Source: Cytophagales bacterium
GTDB taxonomy: Bacteria; Bacteroidota; Bacteroidia; Cytophagales; UBA9547
Direction of reading: 5' to 3'
DNA: 64,000 nucleotides
NCBI GenBank assembly: GCA_013297755.1
Contig: JAAFIH010000008.1
Span: 62,001 to 126,000 of the forward strand
The notes beneath the pieces were generated by a model, which was not told where the DNA came from, made no database searches, and was given only the letters and a program-made list of their open reading frames with translations. Positions 42,424-50,404 of this stretch are shown one piece after another. Each line of letters starts with the position of its first letter. The first letter of the stretch is position 1. The translations under genes were made by a program, and so were the position numbers.

Positions 42424-42442
42424 ACAAATTTACAAAATTTGT
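42424..42442 (-). promoter_or_regulatory. Palindrome upstream of antitoxin copy 3 (candidate operator)
   Basis: The palindrome is as in copies 1 and 2, located 18 bases before the start codon. The spacer beyond it (to 42608) matches the others with a few changes. Confidence 0.5.
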
Positions 42443-42608
42443 GAATTATAATTATAATTTAATCCAAGAATAAATATTTTTCGACCTATTATGATTGCGA
42501 TTGATCTTTGCAAATTAATCCATAAATTTATCGAAAATTTATTACTTATTTTTAAAAAATATTTATTGAAAAAAAATAAGAAAAAAATTAATAGAACAGA
42601 TAATTGGG

Positions 42609-42714
42609 TTATTTTTTATTTCCTTTTATCGCCAAATATTCTTTGGTTTTGGGACTGATAATTTTTTCTATAAAATATTTATTATCGTATAAGTGAAGTT
42701 CAGAAATTTCTTTT
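42609..42714 (-). pseudogene. Remnant of a fourth RelE-like toxin (C-terminal piece)
   Basis: An in-frame tail reads KEISELHLYDNKYFIEKIIS followed by PKTKEYLAIKGNKK-stop, preceded by TGA. The last part matches the toxin end of copies 1-3. The upstream part is different and the antitoxin is missing, so this is the outer, broken edge of the array. Confidence 0.7.
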
Positions 42715-43033
42715 CATATATTTCACTTATTTTTAACGCCATTCGATAGTTTAGAATGTGGCTCTCGTTGGCACTTAGTGTAAAGTATTTGAAAATAAAT
42801 ATGATTTTTTAAAAAGTTTTTTATGTTATATGCCCTAAAATTTATTTACAAAAAAAATATAATTTTTTCTGTTTCAATATCTTTCAAAATTTATATACTC
42901 TTGCCCAAACTTTACTCAAAATATTAAAAATAAAATAGGATTGAAAATTAAATAAATTAATTTTGTAACATTATTTTCAATCATTTTATTTAAAAGTTTA
43001 CAAGCAAATATTTATATAAAAATTTTCAATTAT
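42715..43033. other. AT-rich region between the array and glyA
   Basis: No gene or strong hairpin was seen. TAATTTTG at 42958-42965 is a possible -7 element for glyA, but no TTG lies at a proper distance. Confidence 0.3.
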
Positions 43034-44317
43034 ATGTCGTCAAACATGCTAGACAAAGAAGTTTTTGATATTATCGAAAAAGAAAAAATACGCCAACACG
43101 AGGGTATAGAACTTATTGCATCTGAAAACTATGTGTCAGAGCAAGTAATGCTAGCACAAGGATCTGTGATGACCAATAAATATGCAGAAGGATTGCCCGG
43201 CAAACGCTATTATGGCGGTTGCGAATTTGTGGATATGACCGAAAATTTGGCCATAGAGCGTGCCAAAAAATTATTTGGTGCCGCTTGGGCAAATGTGCAG
43301 CCTCACTCTGGGGCTCAAGCCAATGCAGCAGTAATGTTGGCAGTGATAAAGCCTGGAGACAAAATTTTGGGCTTTGACCTTTCGCATGGCGGCCACCTCA
43401 CACATGGACATCCAGCCAACTATTCAGGCAAAATTTATGTGCCAAGTTTTTATGGGGTAGAACAAGAAACTGGTTTGATTGATTGGAACAAAGTAGCCGA
43501 AACTGCTAAAAAAGAAAAACCAAAATTACTCATTTGTGGAGCCTCTGCCTACTCAAGAGATTGGGATTATAAGAAATTAAGAGAAATTGCTGATTCCGTT
43601 GGAGCTTTGTTGATGGCCGATATTTCGCATCCTAGTGGCTTGATTGCCAAAGGTTTGCTCAACAATCCTATGCAACATTGCCATATTGTAACTACTACTA
43701 CCCACAAAACATTGCGTGGCCCACGTGGTGGTATGATTATGATGGGACAAGATTTTGAAAATCCATTTGGCATCAAAACACCCAAAGGCGAAACCAGAAT
43801 GATGAGTGCATTATTAGATTCTGCAGTTTTTCCTGGTATTCAAGGTGGACCCCTCGAACACGTCATTGCTGCTAAAGCCATAGCTTATGGCGAAGCTCTT
43901 ACTGACGGTTATACCAATTATGTAAAACAAGTGCAAAAAAATGCGGCTGTAGTAGCCAAAACTTTTGTAGAAAAAGGCTATAAAATTATATCAGGTGGAA
44001 CAGATAATCACTTGATGTTGATCGACCTTCGTTCAAAAAATCTTTCAGGTAAAATTGCGGAAAATGCCTTAATTAAAGCAGATATTACCATAAATAAAAA
44101 TATGGTGCCGTTTGATACCCAATCGGCTATGGTAACATCGGGTATGCGCATAGGCACAGCAGCCATTACCACCCGTGGATTGAAAGAAACCGACATGGAA
44201 CGCATAGCAAATTATATTAACGATGCCTTAATGAACCACGAAAACGATACCAAACTAAAAGCCATTAAAGCCGAAATCAACAAATGGATGCATAATTATC
44301 CATTGTTTCAGTGGTAA
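43034..44317 (+). CDS. glyA: Serine hydroxymethyltransferase GlyA
   Basis: The protein has 427 residues and is full length. The N-terminal [13 protein letters not shown] and [15 protein letters not shown] segments, the [10 protein letters not shown] region and [11 protein letters not shown] are diagnostic. The pyridoxal-phosphate lysine is K225 in [29 protein letters not shown] lies near the end. The enzyme interconverts serine and glycine with transfer of a one-carbon unit to tetrahydrofolate. It is cytoplasmic and essential for one-carbon metabolism. It is monocistronic and ends in a strong hairpin 13 bases after the stop. Confidence 0.98.
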   Translation: MSSNMLDKEVFDIIEKEKIRQHEGIELIASENYVSEQVMLAQGSVMTNKYAEGLPGKRYYGGCEFVDMTENLAIERAKKLFGAAWANVQPHSGAQANAAVMLAVIKPGDKILGFDLSHGGHLTHGHPANYSGKIYVPSFYGVEQETGLIDWNKVAETAKKEKPKLLICGASAYSRDWDYKKLREIADSVGALLMADISHPSGLIAKGLLNNPMQHCHIVTTTTHKTLRGPRGGMIMMGQDFENPFGIKTPKGETRMMSALLDSAVFPGIQGGPLEHVIAAKAIAYGEALTDGYTNYVKQVQKNAAVVAKTFVEKGYKIISGGTDNHLMLIDLRSKNLSGKIAENALIKADITINKNMVPFDTQSAMVTSGMRIGTAAITTRGLKETDMERIANYINDALMNHENDTKLKAIKAEINKWMHNYPLFQW

Positions 44318-44330
44318 GAAAATATTTTTT

Positions 44331-44364
44331 AATCTTGTAAGGTTTTAAAAAACCTTACAAGATT
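44331..44364 (+). terminator. Terminator hairpin after glyA
   Basis: AATCTTGTAAGGTTTT (44331-44346) and AAAACCTTACAAGATT (44349-44364) form a perfect 16-base-pair stem with a 2-base loop. No long T tract follows. Confidence 0.75.
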
Positions 44365-44465
44365 CCTCTTGACAATAACATATAAAAAACTTTTAGGTTC
44401 TTTTAATTGAAATAAATAAGGTTAGCTTATTCAATTTTGTCTATTGTAATCACACCTCCTATTAC

Positions 44466-44786
44466 CTAGGTACTTACATATAATGGAGAATTAGAAGCAT
44501 TGACTTCAACATAAATTTTTTCGAAAAGTTTATTCAACATAAACCCTCCATGGGTATTGGCTGTTTCTATGCTAATAACTCCTTCGATTTCTTTGCCATT
44601 TATTACTGATTTGATTGATTTATCAAGTGGATATTTTTTACAATTTGGTAAATCTTCAGCAACTTTTGATTGAAGATATTGGTATTTTTCGGCATCTGTT
44701 CCCGAAATGGTATGGATATATAACCCAATTGTGTGCAAAAAGCCTTTATCGGCTATTAAAAAGAAATTATAAATTTGCTCTTCCAT
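44466..44786 (-). CDS. Hypothetical protein, possibly shortened by a TAG
   Basis: The protein has 106 residues with no signal peptide or membrane segment. It is an alpha/beta-looking small protein with NGKEIEGVISIETANTHGGF and IYVEVNASNSPLYVST. No family was recognised. Beyond the TAG stop the same frame continues for 12 sense codons (VIGGVITIDKIE) to a TAA at 44427-44429. That looks protein-like and raises the possibility that the stop is a recent mutation. The gene is monocistronic between the glyA hairpin and hemF. Confidence 0.55.
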   Translation of the reverse strand: MEEQIYNFFLIADKGFLHTIGLYIHTISGTDAEKYQYLQSKVAEDLPNCKKYPLDKSIKSVINGKEIEGVISIETANTHGGFMLNKLFEKIYVEVNASNSPLYVST

Positions 44787-44852
44787 TTTTTTAAAATTTA
44801 ATTTATTATTTTTACTAAAATTAATGTTTCAATCAGTAATAATTACCCCACT

Positions 44853-44884
44853 ATCCGTAGTCTTCACGCAGAGACGCTACGGAT
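44853..44884. other. Hairpin between the divergent hypothetical gene and hemF
   Basis: ATCCGTAG (44853-44860) and CTACGGAT (44877-44884) form an 8-base-pair stem with a 16-base loop containing a GTC/GAC extension. It has a higher GC content than its surroundings and no obvious role. Confidence 0.4.
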
Positions 44885-44934
44885 TAGCAAATAAAATTTA
44901 GTCTCTGACTAAATAATTAACAAAAATTGCCCTA

Positions 44935-44965
44935 TTTGATAATAGGGCTTTTTAATTTATATTTG
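44935..44965 (+). promoter_or_regulatory. Promoter of hemF overlapping a hairpin
   Basis: TTTG (44935-44938) and TATATTTG (44958-44965) are 19 bases apart, an exact fit to the Bacteroidota promoter pattern. A hairpin GCCCTATT (44929-44936)/AATAGGGC (44941-44948) followed by TTTTT has its loop at the -33 element. Confidence 0.6.
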
Positions 44966-45042
44966 CATTGTAAAACATAAAAATGGGTATTTTTTATTGA
45001 ACATTACACACAAAGATATTAATTTTTTGTTACAAATTTCAA

Positions 45043-45948
45043 ATGCAGATACTAGACGAATCCATCACTAAAAACACCATCAAACTTTGGTTTTTGCACC
45101 TACAAGACCATATTTGTAGAGACCTTGAAAAAGCCGATGGTGGACAAATTCATTTTAAAGTTGATCCTTGGGAGAGGGCCGAAGGGGGTGGTGGACGAAC
45201 CAATATTATGCAAAATGGTAATATTATCGAAAAAGGTGGCGTAGCGTTTTCGGCCGTTTGGGGCCATACTCCCGAAAAAATACTTGCGGCTTTGAAGCTC
45301 GAAAATGCAGATTTTTTTGCCACAGGCATTTCTATTGTTTTGCATCCACACAATCCTCATGTGCCAATTATTCACATGAATTTGCGGTATTTTGAAATGA
45401 CCAATGGCGTGTGGTGGTTTGGCGGAGGCATAGACCTTACGCCTCATTTTGTAGTTGATGAAGATGCTCGTTTTTTCCATCAAAAACTCAAAACCGCTTG
45501 CGATTTGCATGATGAATTGTATTATCCAAAATTTAAAAACTGGGCTGATGATTATTTTTTTATCAAACACAGAAACGAAACACGTGGCATAGGTGGCATA
45601 TTTTTTGACCAACTCAACGATCGCCCAAAAGAGGATATTTTTGAATTTGTAAAACAAGTTGGACAAACTTTTGTGCCAATTTACACCCACTTTATGCAAA
45701 AAAATAGCCAAAAACCTTTTACCGACAAAGAAAAAAAATGGCAACTCGTCAGGCGTGGACGCTATGTAGAGTTCAATTTAGTTTACGATAAAGGCACCAA
45801 ATTTGGTCTTGATACCAACGGCCGCACAGAAAGTATTTTAATGAGCCTACCCTCAGAAGCCCACTGGGAATATCAGTTTCCAATTCTTGAAAATACACCA
45901 GAATATTACACTCAATCACATTTAAAAAAAGGAATTGAATGGTTGTAA
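45043..45948 (+). CDS. hemF: Oxygen-dependent coproporphyrinogen III oxidase HemF
   Basis: The protein has 301 residues. All family motifs are visible: WERAEGGGGRTNIMQNG near the N-terminus, HPHNPHVPIIHMNLRYFE, WWFGGGIDLTPHF, the HRNETRGIGGIFFD segment, and the end RRGRYVEFNLVYDKGTKFGLDTNGRTESILMSLP. The enzyme oxidatively decarboxylates coproporphyrinogen III to protoporphyrinogen IX in haem synthesis with O2 as oxidant, so the organism uses oxygen. It is cytoplasmic and homodimeric. The stop (TAA) overlaps the start of the PAP2 gene (TAATG), so the two are cotranscribed. Confidence 0.97.
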   Translation: MQILDESITKNTIKLWFLHLQDHICRDLEKADGGQIHFKVDPWERAEGGGGRTNIMQNGNIIEKGGVAFSAVWGHTPEKILAALKLENADFFATGISIVLHPHNPHVPIIHMNLRYFEMTNGVWWFGGGIDLTPHFVVDEDARFFHQKLKTACDLHDELYYPKFKNWADDYFFIKHRNETRGIGGIFFDQLNDRPKEDIFEFVKQVGQTFVPIYTHFMQKNSQKPFTDKEKKWQLVRRGRYVEFNLVYDKGTKFGLDTNGRTESILMSLPSEAHWEYQFPILENTPEYYTQSHLKKGIEWL

Positions 45949-46511
45949 TGAATGAAATTTGGCAGCAAATAAACGAGATTGATACACGATTTTTCTTACT
46001 TATTAATGCTAATTATAGCCCAATAGGTGATTTTTGTATGTTTTGGATTTCTAATAAATGGATTTGGCTGCCGCTATATTTTTACTTTTTATATTTGATT
46101 TTCAAAAAACTTGAGAGATTTGATTTTAAACTAATCATTATCATAGCTCTTCTCATTGGATGCACTGATATGTTTTGCTCTTTATTACTAAAACCAACTT
46201 TTAAGCGGCTGCGTCCATGCCACCAAACAACCCTGAAATCCAAAGTACACACTGTCGAAAATTGTGGTGGACAGTATGGGTTTGCCTCCTCACATGCAGG
46301 CAATACGTTTGCCATTGCTACATTTTTATATCTTTGGTTTAATAAAAGATATAAATTTTTATTGCTTTTTTTATGGGCCACTTTAGTAAGTTATAGCCGC
46401 ATTTATTTAGGAGTTCACTTTCCATTAGATATATTAGTGGGTGCTATCATTGGTATTATTTTTGGTAATATTGCTTATAAATTTTGTATGAAAAGTTCAA
46501 TATTAAAATAA
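45948..46511 (+). CDS. PAP2-superfamily membrane phosphatase
   Basis: The protein has 187 residues from the ATG at 45948, which overlaps the hemF stop in the classic TAATG coupling. An ATG at 45939 in the same frame is possible but would overlap more. There are about five to six membrane helices. The three phosphatase motifs are present: KPTFKRLRP (KX6RP), the SSHAGN motif (variant of PSGH), and SRIYLGVHFPLD (SRX5HX3D). In this family such proteins dephosphorylate undecaprenyl pyrophosphate, phosphatidate or lipid A. Position behind hemF gives no clue to the substrate. Undecaprenyl pyrophosphate or lipid A phosphate are the likeliest. Confidence 0.88.
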   Translation: MNEIWQQINEIDTRFFLLINANYSPIGDFCMFWISNKWIWLPLYFYFLYLIFKKLERFDFKLIIIIALLIGCTDMFCSLLLKPTFKRLRPCHQTTLKSKVHTVENCGGQYGFASSHAGNTFAIATFLYLWFNKRYKFLLLFLWATLVSYSRIYLGVHFPLDILVGAIIGIIFGNIAYKFCMKSSILK

Positions 46512-46518
46512 AAAAATC

Positions 46519-46555
46519 TAAGAATCAATGAAGAAATGTAACTTTAGGATTCTTA
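46519..46555. terminator. Possible terminator between PAP2 and rnc
   Basis: TAAGAATC (46519-46526) pairs with GATTCTTA (46548-46555), with a 21-base loop. It has an A tract on both outer sides and lies between convergent genes. The long loop makes this weak. Confidence 0.35.
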
Positions 46556-46570
46556 AAAAAAATAATATAT

Positions 46571-47383
46571 TTACTCAACTTCTATCTTAACCTCACCAAC
46601 AATTGAAGGTTCATTTGAAATTGATTTTGGGCTTTCATTAAAAATATTTTTATTGTTTTGGATTGCTTCTAAGCCTTTGCGTGCAGCATCTTGTTCGGCT
46701 CGTTTTTTGCTACTTCCTTTACCAATACTTATTTGTTGTTGGTCTATTTTGGCAAATGCAGTAAACTCCGAAAATCCTTTATTTTCGGTCTTTTCTATAA
46801 TTTCAAATTGCAATTTTTTGTTCATAGATTGAGCCAAAATCATGATTTGACTTTTGTAATTTACATCTGTATTTACAACTTCGTCTATGTCGTAGTGGGT
46901 GTCTATAAGCCTAGTCAGTACAAATTTTTTGCAAAATTCAAACCCTCTGTCCAAGTAAATAGCACCAATAAAAGCCTCCATAGCATCGCCATGCATAGAA
47001 CTTCGGCCAGATAGACCTCTGGATTTAGAATTAAATTCTATAAACTTATTGAGACCAATTTTTTTTGCAAGTCTGCTAAGAGTTTCTCCATTGACAATTC
47101 TTGAGCGTATTTCAGTCAAAAAACCCTCATCTTTGTAAGGATATTTTTTAAATAAATATTCGGCAACAATGGCACCCAAAATGGCATCTCCCAAAAACTC
47201 AAGTCTTTCGTTGGAGTGGGTTATCAGTTGTGATTTTTCTTTTGAAAGCGATGAGTGGCGTAGTGCCAAAAAGTATAAAGACAAATTTCGAGGTGCTTTT
47301 CCTGTTAAATTTTCGATATAGGCCAAAAGAGGCTTGTCTTTTTCGGCCGTATATCGTAGCAAATTTATTAAAGGCCTTAGCAT
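46571..47383 (-). CDS. rnc: Ribonuclease III
   Basis: The protein has 270 residues. The RNase III domain has the signature NERLEFLGDAILG near 58-70 (E62, D66) and the second acidic pair D133/E136 in HGDAMEAFIGAIYLD. The double-stranded RNA-binding domain follows (KSQIMILAQSM, then GKGSSKKRAEQDAARKGLE), and a 25-residue acidic tail. It cuts double-stranded RNA in rRNA and mRNA processing. Its start lies 13 bases after the fabF stop, and the order acpP-fabF-rnc is widespread in Bacteroidota and other phyla. Confidence 0.97.
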   Translation of the reverse strand: MLRPLINLLRYTAEKDKPLLAYIENLTGKAPRNLSLYFLALRHSSLSKEKSQLITHSNERLEFLGDAILGAIVAEYLFKKYPYKDEGFLTEIRSRIVNGETLSRLAKKIGLNKFIEFNSKSRGLSGRSSMHGDAMEAFIGAIYLDRGFEFCKKFVLTRLIDTHYDIDEVVNTDVNYKSQIMILAQSMNKKLQFEIIEKTENKGFSEFTAFAKIDQQQISIGKGSSKKRAEQDAARKGLEAIQNNKNIFNESPKSISNEPSIVGEVKIEVE

Positions 47384-47396
47384 AGTGCCTTACGAT

Positions 47397-48644
47397 TTAT
47401 ATTTTTCTAAATAAAACAGAAGCATTATGGCCGCCAAATCCAAAAGTGTTGCTTATAACAGCATTAATTTGTCTTTTTTGGGCTTTATTTACAGTTAAAT
47501 TTAATTTTTGATCTATGGCCTCGTCAGGTGTATTAAAATTAATGGTTGGTGGCACAATTTGGTGTACCAACGACATCACAGCAGCTATACCTTCGATAGC
47601 ACCAGCAGCACCCAAGAGGTGACCAGTCATTGATTTTGTAGAACTAATGTTCAATTTATAGGCCGATTCGCCAAACACATGTTGAATGGCTTTCAACTCA
47701 GCAGGATCACCCACTGGGGTTGAGGTTCCATGCACATTGATATAATCTATTTCTGAAGGTTGCATGTGGGCATCTTGCAATACATTTTTGAGTACATTGA
47801 TTACACCTAACCCCTCGGGATGTGGTGCAGTCAAGTGATAGGCATCGGCAGAGGCACCACCACCACACATTTCGCAATATATTTTTGCACCACGTGCTTT
47901 GGCGTGTTCGTATTCTTCTAAAATGATACATCCAGCACCTTCGCCAAGCACAAAACCATCTCTTTCTTTGTCAAAAGGTCTTGAAGCAGTTGTAGGATTA
48001 TCGTTTCTTTCAGACATGGCTCTACAGGCATTGAAACCCCCCACACCAGCAGGGGTTATGGCCGATTCTGTACCACCACATACTATGGCATTGGCCATCC
48101 CTAAGCGTACATAGTTGAATGCATCAATCAAAGCATTGTTGCCTGTAGCACAGGCCGAAACAACCGCAAAATTAGGCCCTCTAAATCCATAACGCATTGA
48201 TATATGTCCAGGAACAATATCAATAATCATTTTGGGGATAAAAAAAGGATTAAATCTTGGCGTTCCATCACCTTGATTGTAGCTTGTAATTTCTTCTTGA
48301 AATACTTTGATACCCCCTATGCCAGAACCAAAAATCACACCAATTCTGTCTTTGTCAACAGTATCAGAATCTAGTCCAGCATCTTTAATAGCTTCATCTG
48401 CAGATACTATACCATAGTGGGTAAAAGGATCCATTTTGCGAGATTCTTTTTTGTCGATAAAATTATCAACATCAAAACCTTTGACCTCGCACGCAAATCT
48501 AGTTTTGAACTTAGAAGCATCAAAGTGAGTAATGGGAGCAGCTCCACTTACACCAGCCAATAGATTAGTCCAATATGTAGATACATCATTACCAATTGGT
48601 GTAAGTGCACCCATACCGGTGACTACTACTCTTTTTAATTGCAT
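47397..48644 (-). CDS. fabF: 3-oxoacyl-ACP synthase II FabF
   Basis: The protein has 415 residues of the thiolase fold. The active-site Cys165 is in VVSACATGNN, with His305 (INVHGTSTPVGDP) and His342 (TGHLLGAAGAI) completing the Cys-His-His triad of condensing enzymes. Lys337 is in TKSMTG. FabF elongates acyl-ACP with malonyl-ACP in fatty acid synthesis and controls temperature-dependent unsaturation in many bacteria. The gene is 18 bases downstream of acpP, so substrate carrier and enzyme are made together. Confidence 0.98.
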   Translation of the reverse strand: MQLKRVVVTGMGALTPIGNDVSTYWTNLLAGVSGAAPITHFDASKFKTRFACEVKGFDVDNFIDKKESRKMDPFTHYGIVSADEAIKDAGLDSDTVDKDRIGVIFGSGIGGIKVFQEEITSYNQGDGTPRFNPFFIPKMIIDIVPGHISMRYGFRGPNFAVVSACATGNNALIDAFNYVRLGMANAIVCGGTESAITPAGVGGFNACRAMSERNDNPTTASRPFDKERDGFVLGEGAGCIILEEYEHAKARGAKIYCEMCGGGASADAYHLTAPHPEGLGVINVLKNVLQDAHMQPSEIDYINVHGTSTPVGDPAELKAIQHVFGESAYKLNISSTKSMTGHLLGAAGAIEGIAAVMSLVHQIVPPTINFNTPDEAIDQKLNLTVNKAQKRQINAVISNTFGFGGHNASVLFRKI

Positions 48645-48662
48645 GTTAAAAAATTTTATAAA

Positions 48663-48899
48663 TTACTTAGCGTTTTTTTCGAGGTATGCTATGGCATGAC
48701 CTACTGTAGCAATTTGCTCTGCTTGATCGTCTGGGATAGAAATATTAAATTCTTTTTCAAACTCCATAATAAGTTCTACTGTATCCAATGAATCGGCACC
48801 AAGGTCGTTGGTAAAACTGGCCTCTTCAGTTACTTCAGATTTTTCTACACCTAGTTTTTCAACGATGATACTTTTTACTTTTTCTGCTATTTCAGACAT
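48663..48899 (-). CDS. acpP: Acyl carrier protein
   Basis: The protein has 78 residues, highly acidic and helical. The phosphopantetheine attachment site is Ser37 in [18 protein letters not shown]. It carries growing acyl chains in fatty acid synthesis. It is the first gene of the acpP-fabF-rnc unit and has the clearest promoter in the window. Confidence 0.98.
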   Translation of the reverse strand: MSEIAEKVKSIIVEKLGVEKSEVTEEASFTNDLGADSLDTVELIMEFEKEFNISIPDDQAEQIATVGHAIAYLEKNAK

Positions 48900-48928
48900 G
48901 ATAAATAAAGTTTTAATTTTTAGAATTG

Positions 48929-48961
48929 CAAATATAAATTATTATGTCCCACATTATCAAA
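48929..48961 (-). promoter_or_regulatory. Promoter of the acpP-fabF-rnc operon
   Basis: The minus strand has TTTG (48961-48958), 21 bases, then TATATTTG (48936-48929), 29 bases before the acpP ATG. This is a near-perfect Bacteroidota promoter. Confidence 0.65.
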
Positions 48962-49033
48962 CTTTTTTTTCATAATATATTTTTAATATCAATGGTTTAT
49001 GTTGATAATCAGGCTATTAGCTTTTTTTTGATG

Positions 49034-50227
49034 TTAATTATTTGTAAAATGTTCTATATTTTTTAATATAATGTTGCAACAATATTTTATTTCAGATGGC
49101 GTTATTATCAATGGTGGAGCTATGCGCATGGCGTTATCACAGTGCAAAAACCAATCTGTAACTACTCCATCTGCAATACAACCATCAATTACTTTTTTTA
49201 ATATTTCAAAACTTTCCAATTCTATGGCCATCATCAAGCCTTTGTATCTTATTTTTTTTATTTTTGGATGTACCAAAAGGCTTACAAACAAATCGGCTTT
49301 GGGTGCAACTTGAGATAGGAGGTCTTCGTTTTCTATTGCATTGATGGTAGCAAGTGCAGCAGCACAGCATACTGCATTGCCTCCAAATGTAGTAATATGG
49401 CCAAGAATGGGGTTGTTTTTTAATGCTTCAAACACTTTTTTATTTCCAATAAATGCTCCTATTGGCATACCACCGCCTAGTGCTTTGGCCACAAGCAGTA
49501 AGTCTGGCACTATGTCAAAGTGCTCGAAGGCAAACATTTTGCCTGTACGGCCAAAACCTGACTGTATTTCATCAAAAATCAACAATGTGCCAGTGTTTGT
49601 ACATTTTTCTCTTAAAAGTCGAAAATAAGCCTCACAAGCTATATTTACACCTGCTTCTCCTTGTATTGGTTCTATAATAACGCAAGCAGTTTGATGTGTT
49701 ATTTTGTCTATATCAGACCAACTTCCATAGTGTATAAAAGTAATATCAGGCAATAAGGGACGATAATTTTGCTTAAATTTTTCGTTTCCCATGACCGATA
49801 AGGCTCCATGGCTAGATCCATGGTAGGAGTTGTGGCAAGCTATAATTTGGGTGCGTCCAGTGTATCTTTTTGCAAGTTTTAACGCTCCTTCGGTGGCTTC
49901 GGTGCCACTATTTGTAAAATAACAATTATCTAACTCAGGGGGTAGAATTTCACAAATTTTTTGGGCAAGTTGTACCTGTGGGCTGTAGATATATTCGCCA
50001 TAGACCATCAAGTGCATAAATTTGGCGGCTTGCTCTTGTACTGCTCTTACCACAGCAGGATGACAGTGGCCAACACTACTTACGCCTATACCAGAAATTA
50101 AATCTATATATTTTTTTTCTTTTCCATACAACCATATACCTTTTGCCCTTTCGATTTCTAATGCTAAAGGAAAATCTGATGTTTGAGCCACGTGGTCTAA
50201 AAAAAGTTGGCGGTGGGTTAAGGACAT
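49034..50227 (-). CDS. Class III pyridoxal-phosphate aminotransferase
   Basis: The protein has 397 residues. Fold type I motifs are TNSGTEATEGALKLAKRYTGR near 105-125, IIEPIQGEAGV near 184, the cofactor Asp219 in LIFDEIQSGFGRTG, and the Schiff-base Lys248 in LLVAKALGGGMPIGAF. This group includes acetylornithine and ornithine aminotransferases and related omega-amino acid enzymes. The exact substrate is not evident, and no arginine-synthesis gene adjoins it. It uses the start MSLTHRQLFLDHVAQTS, typical for the Bacteroidota branch. It is monocistronic. Confidence 0.9.
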   Translation of the reverse strand: MSLTHRQLFLDHVAQTSDFPLALEIERAKGIWLYGKEKKYIDLISGIGVSSVGHCHPAVVRAVQEQAAKFMHLMVYGEYIYSPQVQLAQKICEILPPELDNCYFTNSGTEATEGALKLAKRYTGRTQIIACHNSYHGSSHGALSVMGNEKFKQNYRPLLPDITFIHYGSWSDIDKITHQTACVIIEPIQGEAGVNIACEAYFRLLREKCTNTGTLLIFDEIQSGFGRTGKMFAFEHFDIVPDLLLVAKALGGGMPIGAFIGNKKVFEALKNNPILGHITTFGGNAVCCAAALATINAIENEDLLSQVAPKADLFVSLLVHPKIKKIRYKGLMMAIELESFEILKKVIDGCIADGVVTDWFLHCDNAMRIAPPLIITPSEIKYCCNIILKNIEHFTNN

Positions 50228-50404
50228 GATTTTTTTAAATTAATTAACCTATAAATAATTTTTTACAGTAGTAAAGAAATTACCTAATAAATTTTTATCA
50301 TTTATTTTCACTATATAAATTTATTAAAGCTAGTAGCTATTTATAGTGGTTATTTATGTAGAGTAAGAATTTTAAAAATATATATTATTTAAAATAACTA
50401 AACC

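Noticed and set aside
40310-42714. Assembly artefact explaining the tandem array
   Set aside because: The copies differ in many positions concentrated in one part, and copy 2 has unique changes, so they are true separate copies and not a repeated read.
45100-45744. Open minus-strand frame opposite hemF
   Set aside because: HemF is complete and conserved across this region. The antisense translation has no recognisable domain.
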